Source of the DNA: Caldifarciminota bacterium
GTDB taxonomy: Bacteria; Hydrothermota; Tepidihabitantia; Tepidihabitantales; Tepidihabitantaceae
Direction of reading: 5' to 3'
NCBI GenBank assembly: GCA_903908785.1
Contig: CAIVTL010000144.1
Coordinates: 1 to 5,567 of the forward strand
Length of the DNA: 5,567 nt
The notes below the pieces were generated by a model. It saw only the letters and a list, made by a program, of their open reading frames with translations, did not search any database and had not been told where the DNA came from. This document shows positions 1-4,917 of this stretch, in pieces (positions within the stretch are counted from its first letter, which is position 1; the number at the start of each line of letters is the position of its first letter). The translations under genes were made by a program, and so were the position numbers.

Positions 1-2084
1 CCCAGGTCGCGCACGATGTTGCCGGTGTAGTGGTAGGCGGTGTAAACGTCGAGGTATTCACCGCTCGAGACCAGCCCGACCGGCAGCGGCGGGCCGAACG
101 AGAGCATCGGCTTCGGGGCAAACCCTTTGGTATAGGCAATCGGCAACTCGCTTCTGCGGAGCGAGCGATAGAACGCGCGGACCCGGTCGAGGTGCGCGGC
201 GAACTGGTACTGCTCCTCGACCGTGTACTTGATGCGGAAGCGCGTGCGGAGTTCCTGGAAGCTCTGCAGCGGCCTCGGCCTCCGTCCGTAATCCGGCTCC
301 GTTTTCTCCGCCACTTCTGCCTTCTGCATTCTCGCTTCTCGCTTCTCGCTTCGTCCATCCTCACATGCCCCGCAATTCGTGCACTCGCCAGTCGCGCAGT
401 CGGGCGTCAGTTCGCCCGCTTTCGCCTTCTCGTATTCCCGGGCCAGGAACTCCGGGCTGACCCCGACGTTGATGAAATCCCACGGCAGGCGGTCGCCGGG
501 CGTGCGTTCCGCGAGGTAAGTCTTCGGGTCGACTCCGAGTGCGGTGCAGCTCTCGAGCCAGAGCGGGAAACGGAAGAACTCGGTCCACTCCTGGAACACG
601 CCGCCTTCGCGATAGACCTTCTCGATGACCGGGCCCAGTTTCTCGTCCCCGCGCGCCAGCATGGCCTGGATATACGAACATTCCGGGTTCTCCCACTTGG
701 CCTTCACGTTCCGGCGCGTGATTGCGTTCCGCACCCGGTCAATCTTCGCCCGGGTTTCGGCCAGGTCCCCGAACCCGGCCCATTGCAGCGGCGTGTGGGG
801 CTTGGGCACGAACGGGCTTAAGTTGAACCGGACCGGCCGTCCCTTGCAGAGCCGCCCGACTTCGGTTACGAACCGGCCGATTTCGGCGATGTCCGCATCG
901 GTCTCGCCGGGCAGGCCGACCATGAAGTAAAGCTTCACGCCGTTCCAGCCGGCATCGAGCGCGTTGCGCACCGATTCGAGGATGCGTAGTTCCGAGATGT
1001 TCTTGTTCATGAACCCGCGCAGCTTCTCCGACGCGGTTTCCGGGGCAAAGGTAAGGCCGGCCTTCTTCACCTCCTGCAGGCTCAAGGCCAACTCGCTTGA
1101 AAAGTCCTCGCCCCGGGTCGAAGGTAGGGAAATCGAGACCCGGCGTTCCTTTAGGCGCGAGTTGAGCTTCGTAATCAGTCCGGGCAGGTCCGGGTAGTCG
1201 AGGGCCGAAAGCGAAAGCAGCGAGATTTCGTCCCAGCCCGAAGCCCGGATGCCGCGTTCGGCCAGCCGCACCACCGATTCCTGGGGGCGAACCCGGACCG
1301 GCCGGTTCATCATGCCGGCCTGGCAGAACCGGCAGCCGCGGGTGCAGCCGCGCGCGACTTCGACGGTCAGGCGGTCGTGGGTTATCTCGCATATCGGCAC
1401 GACCGGCGGGAACGGGAAATCCTCTTCCTTCAGTTCGTTCATCACCCGGCGTCGGACGGTCGCGCCGGGCGGCGTGAAACCGGGCACGTACAGGCCTTCG
1501 AGCCGGCTGAGTTGCGTGAGCAGCATGCCCCGGTCCTTGCCGTCCCAGCCGGCGACAACGCCGGTTATCTCGCGTACCGGGTCCTCGCCGTCGCCGACCA
1601 CGAAGACGTCGATGAAGTCGGCCATCGGCATCGGATTGACCGTGCAAGGCCCGCCTGCGACGACTAGCGGGTGCGACGCGTTTCGCTCGGTGCGGCGCAA
1701 CGGGATGCGACAGAGGTCGAGCAGGTACAGGACGTTCGTGTACGAAAGCTCGCTCTGCAACGAAATGCCGAGTACGTTGAACTCGGATACGGGCCGCTGC
1801 GATTCAAGTGCGTAAAGGGGCAGGCTGCGTTCGCTCAGCGCCTTGCCAAAATCGGGCCACGGCGCGTAGCAGCGTTCGCAGACCGCGTTGTCCAGACGGT
1901 TGATTATCGAATAGAGGATGCGGAGCCCGTAATTGGACATGCCCAGCTCATAGGCCTCAGGCATGGCCAGAACCCAGCTTACCCGGGCCGGGTCGGGGTC
2001 ACGCAGCAGGGCATTATACTCGCCGCCCGTGTAGCGTATCGGCTTGGTGACGAGGGGTAGAACCTCGCGGATTCGTTCATCCAT
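1..2084 (-). CDS. B12-binding-type radical SAM protein fused to DUF2344 (TIGR03960/TIGR03936-like), 3' end outside window
   Basis: The open frame of 694 codons runs off the left edge without a stop. The N-terminal part (about 1-200) resembles the cobalamin-binding-like region of TIGR03960 proteins: RYTGGEYNA near residue 20, YELGMSNYGLRILY, then GISLQSELSYTNVLYLLDL and VVAGGP. The radical SAM CxxxCxxC is Cys247, Cys251 and Cys254 (RGCTRGCRFCQAG), so it should bind a 4Fe-4S cluster and cleave S-adenosylmethionine. Later landmarks are FAPETASEKLRGFM, VGLPGET near 390 and PFVPKPHTPLQW near 430. A second cysteine cluster (Cys563, 568, 571, 574) ends this half. A charged linker follows, then from about residue 610 a DUF2344 domain (RIKYTVEEQYQFAAHLD, YTKGFAPKPMLSFGPPLPVG). 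The ATG at 2084 fits the family N-terminus; no clear Shine-Dalgarno precedes it. Substrate is unknown. The classical cobalamin DxHxxG motif is not evident, so B12 binding is uncertain. Family assignment is from memory of conserved motifs. Confidence 0.93.
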   Translation of the reverse strand, partial: MDERIREVLPLVTKPIRYTGGEYNALLRDPDPARVSWVLAMPEAYELGMSNYGLRILYSIINRLDNAVCERCYAPWPDFGKALSERSLPLYALESQRPVSEFNVLGISLQSELSYTNVLYLLDLCRIPLRRTERNASHPLVVAGGPCTVNPMPMADFIDVFVVGDGEDPVREITGVVAGWDGKDRGMLLTQLSRLEGLYVPGFTPPGATVRRRVMNELKEEDFPFPPVVPICEITHDRLTVEVARGCTRGCRFCQAGMMNRPVRVRPQESVVRLAERGIRASGWDEISLLSLSALDYPDLPGLITKLNSRLKERRVSISLPSTRGEDFSSELALSLQEVKKAGLTFAPETASEKLRGFMNKNISELRILESVRNALDAGWNGVKLYFMVGLPGETDADIAEIGRFVTEVGRLCKGRPVRFNLSPFVPKPHTPLQWAGFGDLAETRAKIDRVRNAITRRNVKAKWENPECSYIQAMLARGDEKLGPVIEKVYREGGVFQEWTEFFRFPLWLESCTALGVDPKTYLAERTPGDRLPWDFINVGVSPEFLAREYEKAKAGELTPDCATGECTNCGACEDGRSEKREARMQKAEVAEKTEPDYGRRPRPLQSFQELRTRFRIKYTVEEQYQFAAHLDRVRAFYRSLRRSELPIAYTKGFAPKPMLSFGPPLPVGLVSSGEYLDVYTAYHYTGNIVRDL
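314..348. repeat. Heptamer tandem array inside the radical SAM coding region
   Basis: Five consecutive 7-bp units read CTTCTGC, CTTCTGC, ATTCTCG, CTTCTCG, CTTCTCG on the plus strand, followed by a partial sixth (CTTCG). In the coding strand this is the linker of about residues 579-591 (SEKREARMQKAEVAEK), between the cysteine cluster and the DUF2344 domain. The unit length matches the intergenic heptamer arrays elsewhere in the window, which suggests one mechanism of spread or expansion. The reading frame stays open through it. Confidence 0.8.
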
Positions 2085-2100
2085 CAGGTTGTGTGTGTCT

Positions 2101-2128
2101 ATGTTAGCCTGATACCGAGCGAAGTCAA
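2101..2128 (-). promoter_or_regulatory. Candidate sigma-70-type promoter of the radical SAM gene
   Basis: On the minus strand TTGACT (2123-2128) and TAACAT (2101-2106) are separated by 16 bases, upstream of the ATG at 2084. The predicted start of transcription would be near 2094, giving a leader of only about 10 bases, which fits the missing Shine-Dalgarno. The -35 box lies inside the 22-bp repeat that recurs at 2805-2826. Recognition is by consensus only. Confidence 0.4.
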
Positions 2129-2139
2129 GGAAACAGGGC
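2118..2139. repeat. 22-bp direct repeat, copy A
   Basis: The 22 bases here are identical, in the same orientation, to 2805-2826, on the other side of the DUF4258/DUF2283 pair. The segment begins AGCGAAGTCAAGG and ends ACAGGGC. On the minus strand it contains TTGACT, usable as a -35 box for the radical SAM gene. Both copies are preceded on the plus strand by a TGTGTGTC stretch about 20 bases upstream, so the similarity may extend further in diverged form. Confidence 0.85.
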
Positions 2140-2165
2140 GCGGTCAGGTAGATTCGGGTCGCAAA

Positions 2166-2201
2166 CAGTCGGGCAGTCGGCAATCGCCAATCGTCAATCG
2201 G
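2166..2201. repeat. Heptamer array (CAGTCGG/CAATCGN) in the divergent intergenic region
   Basis: The units are CAGTCGG, one extra G, CAGTCGG, CAATCGC, CAATCGT and CAATCGG. On the opposite strand these read NCGATTG, the same consensus as the arrays at 3836-3863 and 4772-4799. It sits between the radical SAM start and the DUF4258 promoter region and has no coding frame of its own. Confidence 0.8.
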
Positions 2202-2223
2202 AAATAGCTTGCGCCCGCGCGCC

Positions 2224-2251
2224 TTGACTGTTTCGCTGGTGGAGGGATACT
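2224..2251 (+). promoter_or_regulatory. Candidate promoter of the DUF4258/DUF2283 pair
   Basis: TTGACT (2224-2229), a 16-base spacer and GATACT (2246-2251) lie just before the gene. Transcription would then start at about 2257-2259, on top of the start codon, implying a leaderless message. The alternative is that GGAGGG (2241-2246) is a Shine-Dalgarno for the GTG at 2256 (9-base spacing) and transcription begins further upstream. The two readings exclude each other and the sequence does not decide between them. Confidence 0.35.
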
Positions 2252-2255
2252 TAGA

Positions 2256-2504
2256 GTGATGTTGCTCGCCTACACCGTGCACGCAAGGGACATGCTCACT
2301 GAGCGCGGAATACCAGAGGACTGGGTCGTCCGCGCGGTGGAGTCTCCGTTGCGTACGGAGTACCATGACGACGGCACAACTCACTACCTGAGCAATGTGC
2401 CCGAGCGTGGTGGCCGTGTCCTGCGGGTTGTAGTGAACGCGAAGGTCAGTCCGGTTGTCGTGGTCACGGTCTTCTTCGACCGTCGCATGAGGAGATTGTC
2501 ATGA
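2256..2504 (+). CDS. DUF4258-like small protein, possible toxin of a TA-like pair
   Basis: This 82-residue protein begins YTVHARDMLTERGI, the His-Ala-x-x-x-(Met/Leu) helix typical of DUF4258 proteins, then VVRAVESP, a central TTHYL strand and a hydrophobic strand near VVVVTVFF. It has no signal peptide or membrane segment. The start is either GTG 2256, 9 bases after GGAGGG, or the adjacent ATG 2259; I give the GTG. Its stop overlaps the next start by ATGA (2501-2504), so the two are translationally coupled. DUF4258 and DUF2283 genes are often neighbours in bacterial genomes and are widely suspected to be toxin-antitoxin-like, but I know of no settled activity. The family call rests on the motif pattern and the partner. 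Confidence 0.8.
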   Translation: MMLLAYTVHARDMLTERGIPEDWVVRAVESPLRTEYHDDGTTHYLSNVPERGGRVLRVVVNAKVSPVVVVTVFFDRRMRRLS

Positions 2505-2701
2505 GATTGAAAGTGGACAAAGAGAGTGATGCGCTGTACTTGAGGCTCGATGAAGCCGCAGTGGTCGAGTCCGAGGAAGTCCAGCCGGGAGTGGTATTAG
2601 ACTACGACGCGGCCGGTAACATGGTTGGTGTCGAAATCCTCAACCTGAGCAAGCGCGTCGCTCCCGAACGCCTCCGCGTCCTGCAACTCGAAACCGTCTA
2701 G
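2501..2701 (+). CDS. DUF2283 family protein, possible antitoxin partner
   Basis: This 66-residue protein matches the DUF2283 pattern along its whole length: MRLKVDKESDALYLRL, an acidic VESEEVQPGVVLDYD segment, then GNMVGVEILNLSKR and a short leucine-rich tail. The ATG overlaps the stop of the DUF4258 gene and is preceded by GAGGAG (2489-2494) at 6 bases. The small acidic protein directly downstream of a basic partner suggests an antitoxin or binding partner. The order toxin-first would be the reverse of the PF09720/ParE operon in this window. Function is inferred from pairing only; the family name is fairly certain. Confidence 0.85.
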   Translation: MRLKVDKESDALYLRLDEAAVVESEEVQPGVVLDYDAAGNMVGVEILNLSKRVAPERLRVLQLETV

Positions 2702-2702
2702 C

Positions 2703-2723
2703 CCGCGCCCGCAGGCGCGGTTT
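2703..2723 (+). terminator. Intrinsic terminator after the DUF2283 gene
   Basis: CCGCGCC (2703-2709) and GGCGCGG (2714-2720) form a perfect 7-bp GC-only stem with a 4-base loop, followed by TTTCGTCTCT. It begins two bases after the stop at 2701. The T-run is short and interrupted, so efficiency is uncertain. Just downstream, 2731-2744 is CGTAACC twice, another small heptamer duplication. Confidence 0.65.
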
Positions 2724-2804
2724 CGTCTCTCGTAACCCGTAACCCCGCCCTGCAGCCGGACGGATCTGGAGTCAATGTGTGTCCCCGAAATCCACCTCAG
2801 ACCA

Positions 2805-2826
2805 AGCGAAGTCAAGGAAACAGGGC
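2805..2826. repeat. 22-bp direct repeat, copy B
   Basis: Identical to 2118-2139 in the same orientation, 687 bp away. Together the two copies bracket the DUF4258/DUF2283 pair with its promoter region and terminator. The TTGACT present on the minus strand of copy A also occurs here, but no good -10 box follows it, so I do not call a promoter. The remaining bases up to 2942 hold no recognisable gene; GGCGG/CCGCC (2842-2862) could form a weak hairpin. Confidence 0.85.
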
Positions 2827-2942
2827 AGTTGTAAGGCTTCAGGCGGGAAATGGGAAACCGCCAAGAACGTCGAGGGATCCGTGAGAGCAGAGACCGGGCT
2901 GCGGAAGATAGAGGACGGACTTGTCAGCGACCGGCAACGCTC

Positions 2943-3755
2943 CTAGAAGAGGGCTGTGCCTCCGCCCGACAGCGCGAGCTTGAGGAACAGCAGCTTCGCC
3001 TTCGGACAGCGATCCGGACACTCGACGAACTGGAGACCGTCGGACTTCGTCTCCGTGAAGTATCCCGGGGTCATTGATACAACTTTGTATATGGAGGGAG
3101 GAGAGATGAGGTGCAGGCCACCGCATATCCTCCTCGTTGTGCTGTCCGGTTTGGCGATGTGTGCAGGCGATTCTCGCCATTCGTGGTAGTAGCAGAATCC
3201 TGGGCCCAGGGCCAGCGACCTTCGGGTCAGTGAGTCATACGGTCCGATCGCAAGAGCTGTCCAGGCACTTTCTCCCCGACGGTAGCGGGCAAGCAGTGCG
3301 AGCTTCGCCGAGTTGAGCCGTCTCAGCGTGCCGGCATCGGTCATTTGAGTGGCGATGAGAGTTTCGCCCGGCAGCGTCTCACTGCGAGTCCTCCGGTTGA
3401 AGAGCGCCAGTTCAGAGTCCGCCAACGGAACTCCCTGCTTGATGGTGTATGATCCGAACAGGCTGAAGTCGAGCCTCGCGGTACAGCCTTCCGTGAAGTT
3501 GAAAAGCGACGTGGCACTGTAACGGCCAATGTATGATGCTGTCACCGTCCATGTCGTTTCCGGGACCTGGATGACCATGTAGTGTCCGTCCTCGTCAGTG
3601 GCGTTGCCGAGCTCCGTTCCGTCGAGTATCACGGATGCCCCAACCAGTGGCTCCCCGGTCATCTCGTCGCGGACGGTTCCGGTCAAGACGCCCTTCGGCG
3701 AGCCCGAAGTCACGTTAGCTATCAGCAGGATAGCCGCGAGGAGATTCGGGGGCAT
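2943..3755 (-). CDS. Probably exported protein with N-terminal carboxypeptidase-regulatory-like domain
   Basis: The protein of 270 residues starts at ATG 3755, with AGGA ten bases upstream; an in-frame TTG at 3764 is possible but too close to that site. Residues 1-19 (MPPNLLAAILLIANVTSG) look like a signal peptide, although basic residues are missing at the extreme N-terminus. A beta-sandwich resembling PF13715 follows: GVLTGTVRDEMTGEPLVGA, the GTELGNATDEDGHYMV core and VPETTWTVTASYIG. These domains occur in secreted or outer-membrane proteins of FCB-type bacteria. Beyond about residue 100 I recognise nothing; there are leucine/alanine-rich stretches and scattered cysteines (FCYYHEW, RRICGG, ECPDRCP). 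There is no TonB-type barrel, so it is not a SusC homologue. It stands alone on the minus strand just after repeat copy 1. Function unknown. Confidence 0.75.
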   Translation of the reverse strand: MPPNLLAAILLIANVTSGSPKGVLTGTVRDEMTGEPLVGASVILDGTELGNATDEDGHYMVIQVPETTWTVTASYIGRYSATSLFNFTEGCTARLDFSLFGSYTIKQGVPLADSELALFNRRTRSETLPGETLIATQMTDAGTLRRLNSAKLALLARYRRGESAWTALAIGPYDSLTRRSLALGPGFCYYHEWRESPAHIAKPDSTTRRICGGLHLISPPSIYKVVSMTPGYFTETKSDGLQFVECPDRCPKAKLLFLKLALSGGGTALF

Positions 3756-3835
3756 ATTACTCAAATCCTACGACGTCAATGCCGGGCGGGGTTCGGGGTT
3801 CACCATCAGGGAATCGGCTGACAGCCAACACATTC

Positions 3836-3863
3836 GCGATTGCCGATTGACGATTGCCGATTG
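3836..3863. repeat. Heptamer array I, copy 1 (NCGATTG x4)
   Basis: The units are GCGATTG, CCGATTG, ACGATTG and CCGATTG, ending at GCGG. It is non-coding and occupies the same place as 4772-4799 in copy 2, where the unit count is the same but the variable first base differs. Confidence 0.88.
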
Positions 3864-3895
3864 GCGGAGAGGACGGGCAGTTGCTGACGGCCAGT

Positions 3896-3930
3896 CTGAG
3901 AGTAGACAGCATACAGTAGTCAGCATGCAG
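3896..3930. repeat. Heptamer array II, copy 1 (NANNCAG-type x5)
   Basis: The units are CTGAGAG, TAGACAG, CATACAG, TAGTCAG and CATGCAG. The matching array in copy 2 is 4832-4866. It lies 13 bases downstream of the toxin stop on the minus strand, so it is outside the coding region. Confidence 0.82.
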
Positions 3931-3943
3931 AGGCGGGTTTCGT

Positions 3944-4321
3944 TCACGGCTTTCGAGTGCGACGGCGGGGCGGTTTTGCGGCGGGCTTGTCCGAGGCTCG
4001 AAACTCGCCACCTTGTTCTTCGCTGTCTGACGCAAGGCGGTCTATCCAGTAACGCGGTTCGCGATGGAGGTGCGCCACGGCCACAATCACGATCGTATCG
4101 GTCTCCTGGCCGTAAATCAGGCCGTATGGGAAGCGGCTTAGCAGCGCCCGGCGCAGGCCTGGCGTCAGTTCCGCGCATGAGTCGGGGTATGCCTTGATGC
4201 GATGGACCGTTCGGTCCAACTCATCAAGGAATTCGTACCCGAGCCCGGCCGACTGGCGTTCGTACCAGGCGAACGCATCGTCCAGTTCCTGCCTTGCGGT
4301 GGAGAGAAAGCGGATTCTCAC
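3944..4321 (-). CDS. ParE/RelE-superfamily toxin with repeat-encoded basic tail
   Basis: The product has 125 residues. Residues 1-95 fit ParE: VRIRFLSTARQELDDAFAWYERQ at the N-terminus, GLGYEFLDELDRTVHRIKAYPDSC, the RRALLSRFPYGLIY strand, then VIVAVAHLHREPRYW. Members act on gyrase (ParE) or on ribosome-bound mRNA (RelE); which applies here is not visible. The GTG at 4321 overlaps the antitoxin stop as GTGA, so I prefer it to a longer frame starting at 4393, whose extra residues look like out-of-frame antitoxin sequence. Residues 96-125 extend beyond the usual family end, and the last 15 (DKPAAKPPRRRTRKP) lie in dispersed repeat copy 1 and match the end of the DUF2442 protein. The tail adds many basic residues and may affect binding or stability. 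Confidence 0.9.
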   Translation of the reverse strand: MRIRFLSTARQELDDAFAWYERQSAGLGYEFLDELDRTVHRIKAYPDSCAELTPGLRRALLSRFPYGLIYGQETDTIVIVAVAHLHREPRYWIDRLASDSEEQGGEFRASDKPAAKPPRRRTRKP

Positions 4322-4539
4322 TTGCGCCGGTGTTTGTCCATGACCTGGGCGTAAGGGACGCTGTCTTCCCGGCCCGCACGGTAGGCCTGCCATCTTGCCC
4401 GGGCTTCGTCTGCCCAGACCCGGTCAATCTCCGGGTCAGGCCGGTCCAGTTCGAGCAGGATGCTGTCCACGACCGCCAGTTTCTCGGTATCGGGCAGCGT
4501 CCTGATTTCCTCGACAACATCCTGCGCCCGTTTCGTCAT
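4318..4539 (-). CDS. Addiction module antitoxin, PF09720 family
   Basis: This 73-residue protein has the PF09720 pattern: an N-terminal helix (AQDVVEEIRTLPDTEKLAVVDSILLELD), PDPEIDRVWADEARARWQAYRAG and a C-terminal VPYAQVMDKHRRK. Such proteins neutralise the ParE/RelE toxin encoded directly downstream and usually also repress the operon. The ATG at 4539 has an excellent ribosome site, AAAGGAG (4546-4552), 6 bases upstream, much stronger than anything before the toxin GTG. This fits excess antitoxin synthesis, with toxin translation coupled through the GTGA overlap. The short acidic, alpha-helical protein appears complete. A promoter-like pair lies at 4643-4670. Confidence 0.93.
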   Translation of the reverse strand: MTKRAQDVVEEIRTLPDTEKLAVVDSILLELDRPDPEIDRVWADEARARWQAYRAGREDSVPYAQVMDKHRRK

Positions 4540-4577
4540 GTCATGCTCCTTTCGCAGGTAGCTCGCTCAATTTCCAT
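4536..4577 (-). other. Possible 13-codon leader ORF overlapping the antitoxin start
   Basis: ATG 4577 opens a frame encoding MEIERATCERSMT whose TGA overlaps the antitoxin ATG as ATGA. The antitoxin ribosome site lies inside it. It has no ribosome site of its own, so translation is doubtful. It is recorded because it follows six bases after another short frame (4583-4636). Confidence 0.2.
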
Positions 4578-4582
4578 CGCTG

Positions 4583-4636
4583 TCAATCCTGCTGCGCTTC
4601 GGTGAGGGCTGCGCGGTTGATGGTTAGCTTGGCCAC
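4583..4636 (-). other. Possible 17-codon leader ORF in the antitoxin 5' leader
   Basis: GTG 4636 opens a frame (VAKLTINRAALTEAQQD) ending with TGA at 4583. It begins where transcription from the candidate promoter at 4643-4670 would start, so it could be read as a leaderless leader peptide. It may equally be chance or the remnant of an older gene start. Confidence 0.2.
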
Positions 4637-4642
4637 GGTGTA

Positions 4643-4670
4643 GTTCTACCTGAATCAAGCCGCGTGTCAA
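4643..4670 (-). promoter_or_regulatory. Candidate promoter of the antitoxin-toxin operon
   Basis: On the minus strand a perfect TTGACA (4665-4670) is followed after 16 bases by TAGAAC (4643-4648). The leader to the antitoxin ATG would be about 97 bases. The position between repeat copy 2 and the operon gives the TA pair its own promoter. No clear operator palindrome was found near it. Confidence 0.5.
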
Positions 4671-4771
4671 GCGTGGGACCACTTGGGACGATGACCATTT
4701 TGTCTGCATCCATCAAGGCCGGGCGGGGTTCGGGGTTCACCATGGGGAATCGGCTGACAGCCAACACATTT

Positions 4772-4799
4772 ACGATTGCCGATTGCCGATTGCCGATTG
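4772..4799. repeat. Heptamer array I, copy 2 (NCGATTG x4)
   Basis: The units are ACGATTG, CCGATTG, CCGATTG and CCGATTG. It aligns with 3836-3863 in copy 1. Confidence 0.9.
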
Positions 4800-4831
4800 G
4801 CGGAGAGGACGGGCAGTTGCCGACGGGCGGT

Positions 4832-4866
4832 CTGAGAGTAGACAGTATTCAGTAGTCAGCATTCAG
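4832..4866. repeat. Heptamer array II, copy 2 (x5)
   Basis: The units are CTGAGAG, TAGACAG, TATTCAG, TAGTCAG and CATTCAG. It aligns with 3896-3930, with substitutions confined to the inner bases of two units. Confidence 0.85.
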
Positions 4867-4882
4867 GGGGCACGATTCGCTG

Positions 4883-4917
4883 ACGGCTTACGGCTAACGG
4901 CTTGCGGCTCACGATTT
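4883..4917. repeat. Heptamer array III (ACGGCTT-type x5), expanded in copy 2 only
   Basis: The units are ACGGCTT, ACGGCTA, ACGGCTT, GCGGCTC and ACGATTT. Copy 1 has one unit at the matching place (3946-3952). The stop codon of the DUF2442 gene (4909-4911) falls at the junction of the fourth and fifth units. Confidence 0.85.

Larger units (their letters stand above)
3776..3991. repeat. Composite dispersed repeat, copy 1
   Basis: It aligns with 4708-4956 in the same orientation. Reading on the plus strand it has: a core (3781-3806, GCCGGGCGGGG then two GGGGTTC units and ACCAT); GAATCGG; the palindrome GGCTGACAGCC (3816-3826); the GATTGCC heptamer array; a shared block starting GCGGAGAGGACGGGCAGTTG; the TAGTCAG array; and finally the last codons of the ParE-like toxin gene, stop at 3944. 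The distance between equivalent points in the two copies is 937 bp up to the arrays and 965 bp in the coding tail; the 28-bp difference is a heptamer expansion in copy 2. Confidence 0.9.

Noticed and set aside
30..821. 263-residue plus-strand frame, and the 302-residue minus frame at 739-1647
   Set aside because: Both overlap the radical SAM coding region in other frames; their products are rich in Arg, Pro and Ala, with no domain signal, as expected of shadows in GC-rich DNA.
2842..2862. Terminator for the exported-protein gene
   Set aside because: GGCGG/CCGCC with an 11-base loop is only a 5-bp stem and no T-run follows on the minus strand.
3748..3769. Promoter with TTGACG upstream of the exported-protein gene
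   Set aside because: The TTGACG at about 3773-3778 would place the -10 box on the start codon with a poor match (TATGCC).
3776..3991. Integron attC site
   Set aside because: I looked for the RYYYAAC and GTTRRRY boxes and an imperfect stem characteristic of attC. GGCTGACAGCC and GTTCGGG do not fit, and the element is long, contains arrays and overlaps coding sequence. No integrase gene is in the window.
3757..4178. Several minus- and plus-strand frames across repeat copy 1
   Set aside because: Their products are translations of heptamer arrays (for example NRQSAIAN) and the core (VNPEPRPAL), joined to out-of-frame toxin sequence; no support for a real gene.
4322..4393. Longer N-terminus of the ParE-like toxin
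   Set aside because: The extra 24 residues (MAGLPCGPGRQRP...) are the antitoxin gene in another frame; the GTG at 4321 with GTGA overlap gives the normal family start.
3836..4917. CRISPR array
   Set aside because: The repeats are tandem 7-bp units without spacers; no unit of 23-50 bp alternates with unique sequence and no cas gene is visible.
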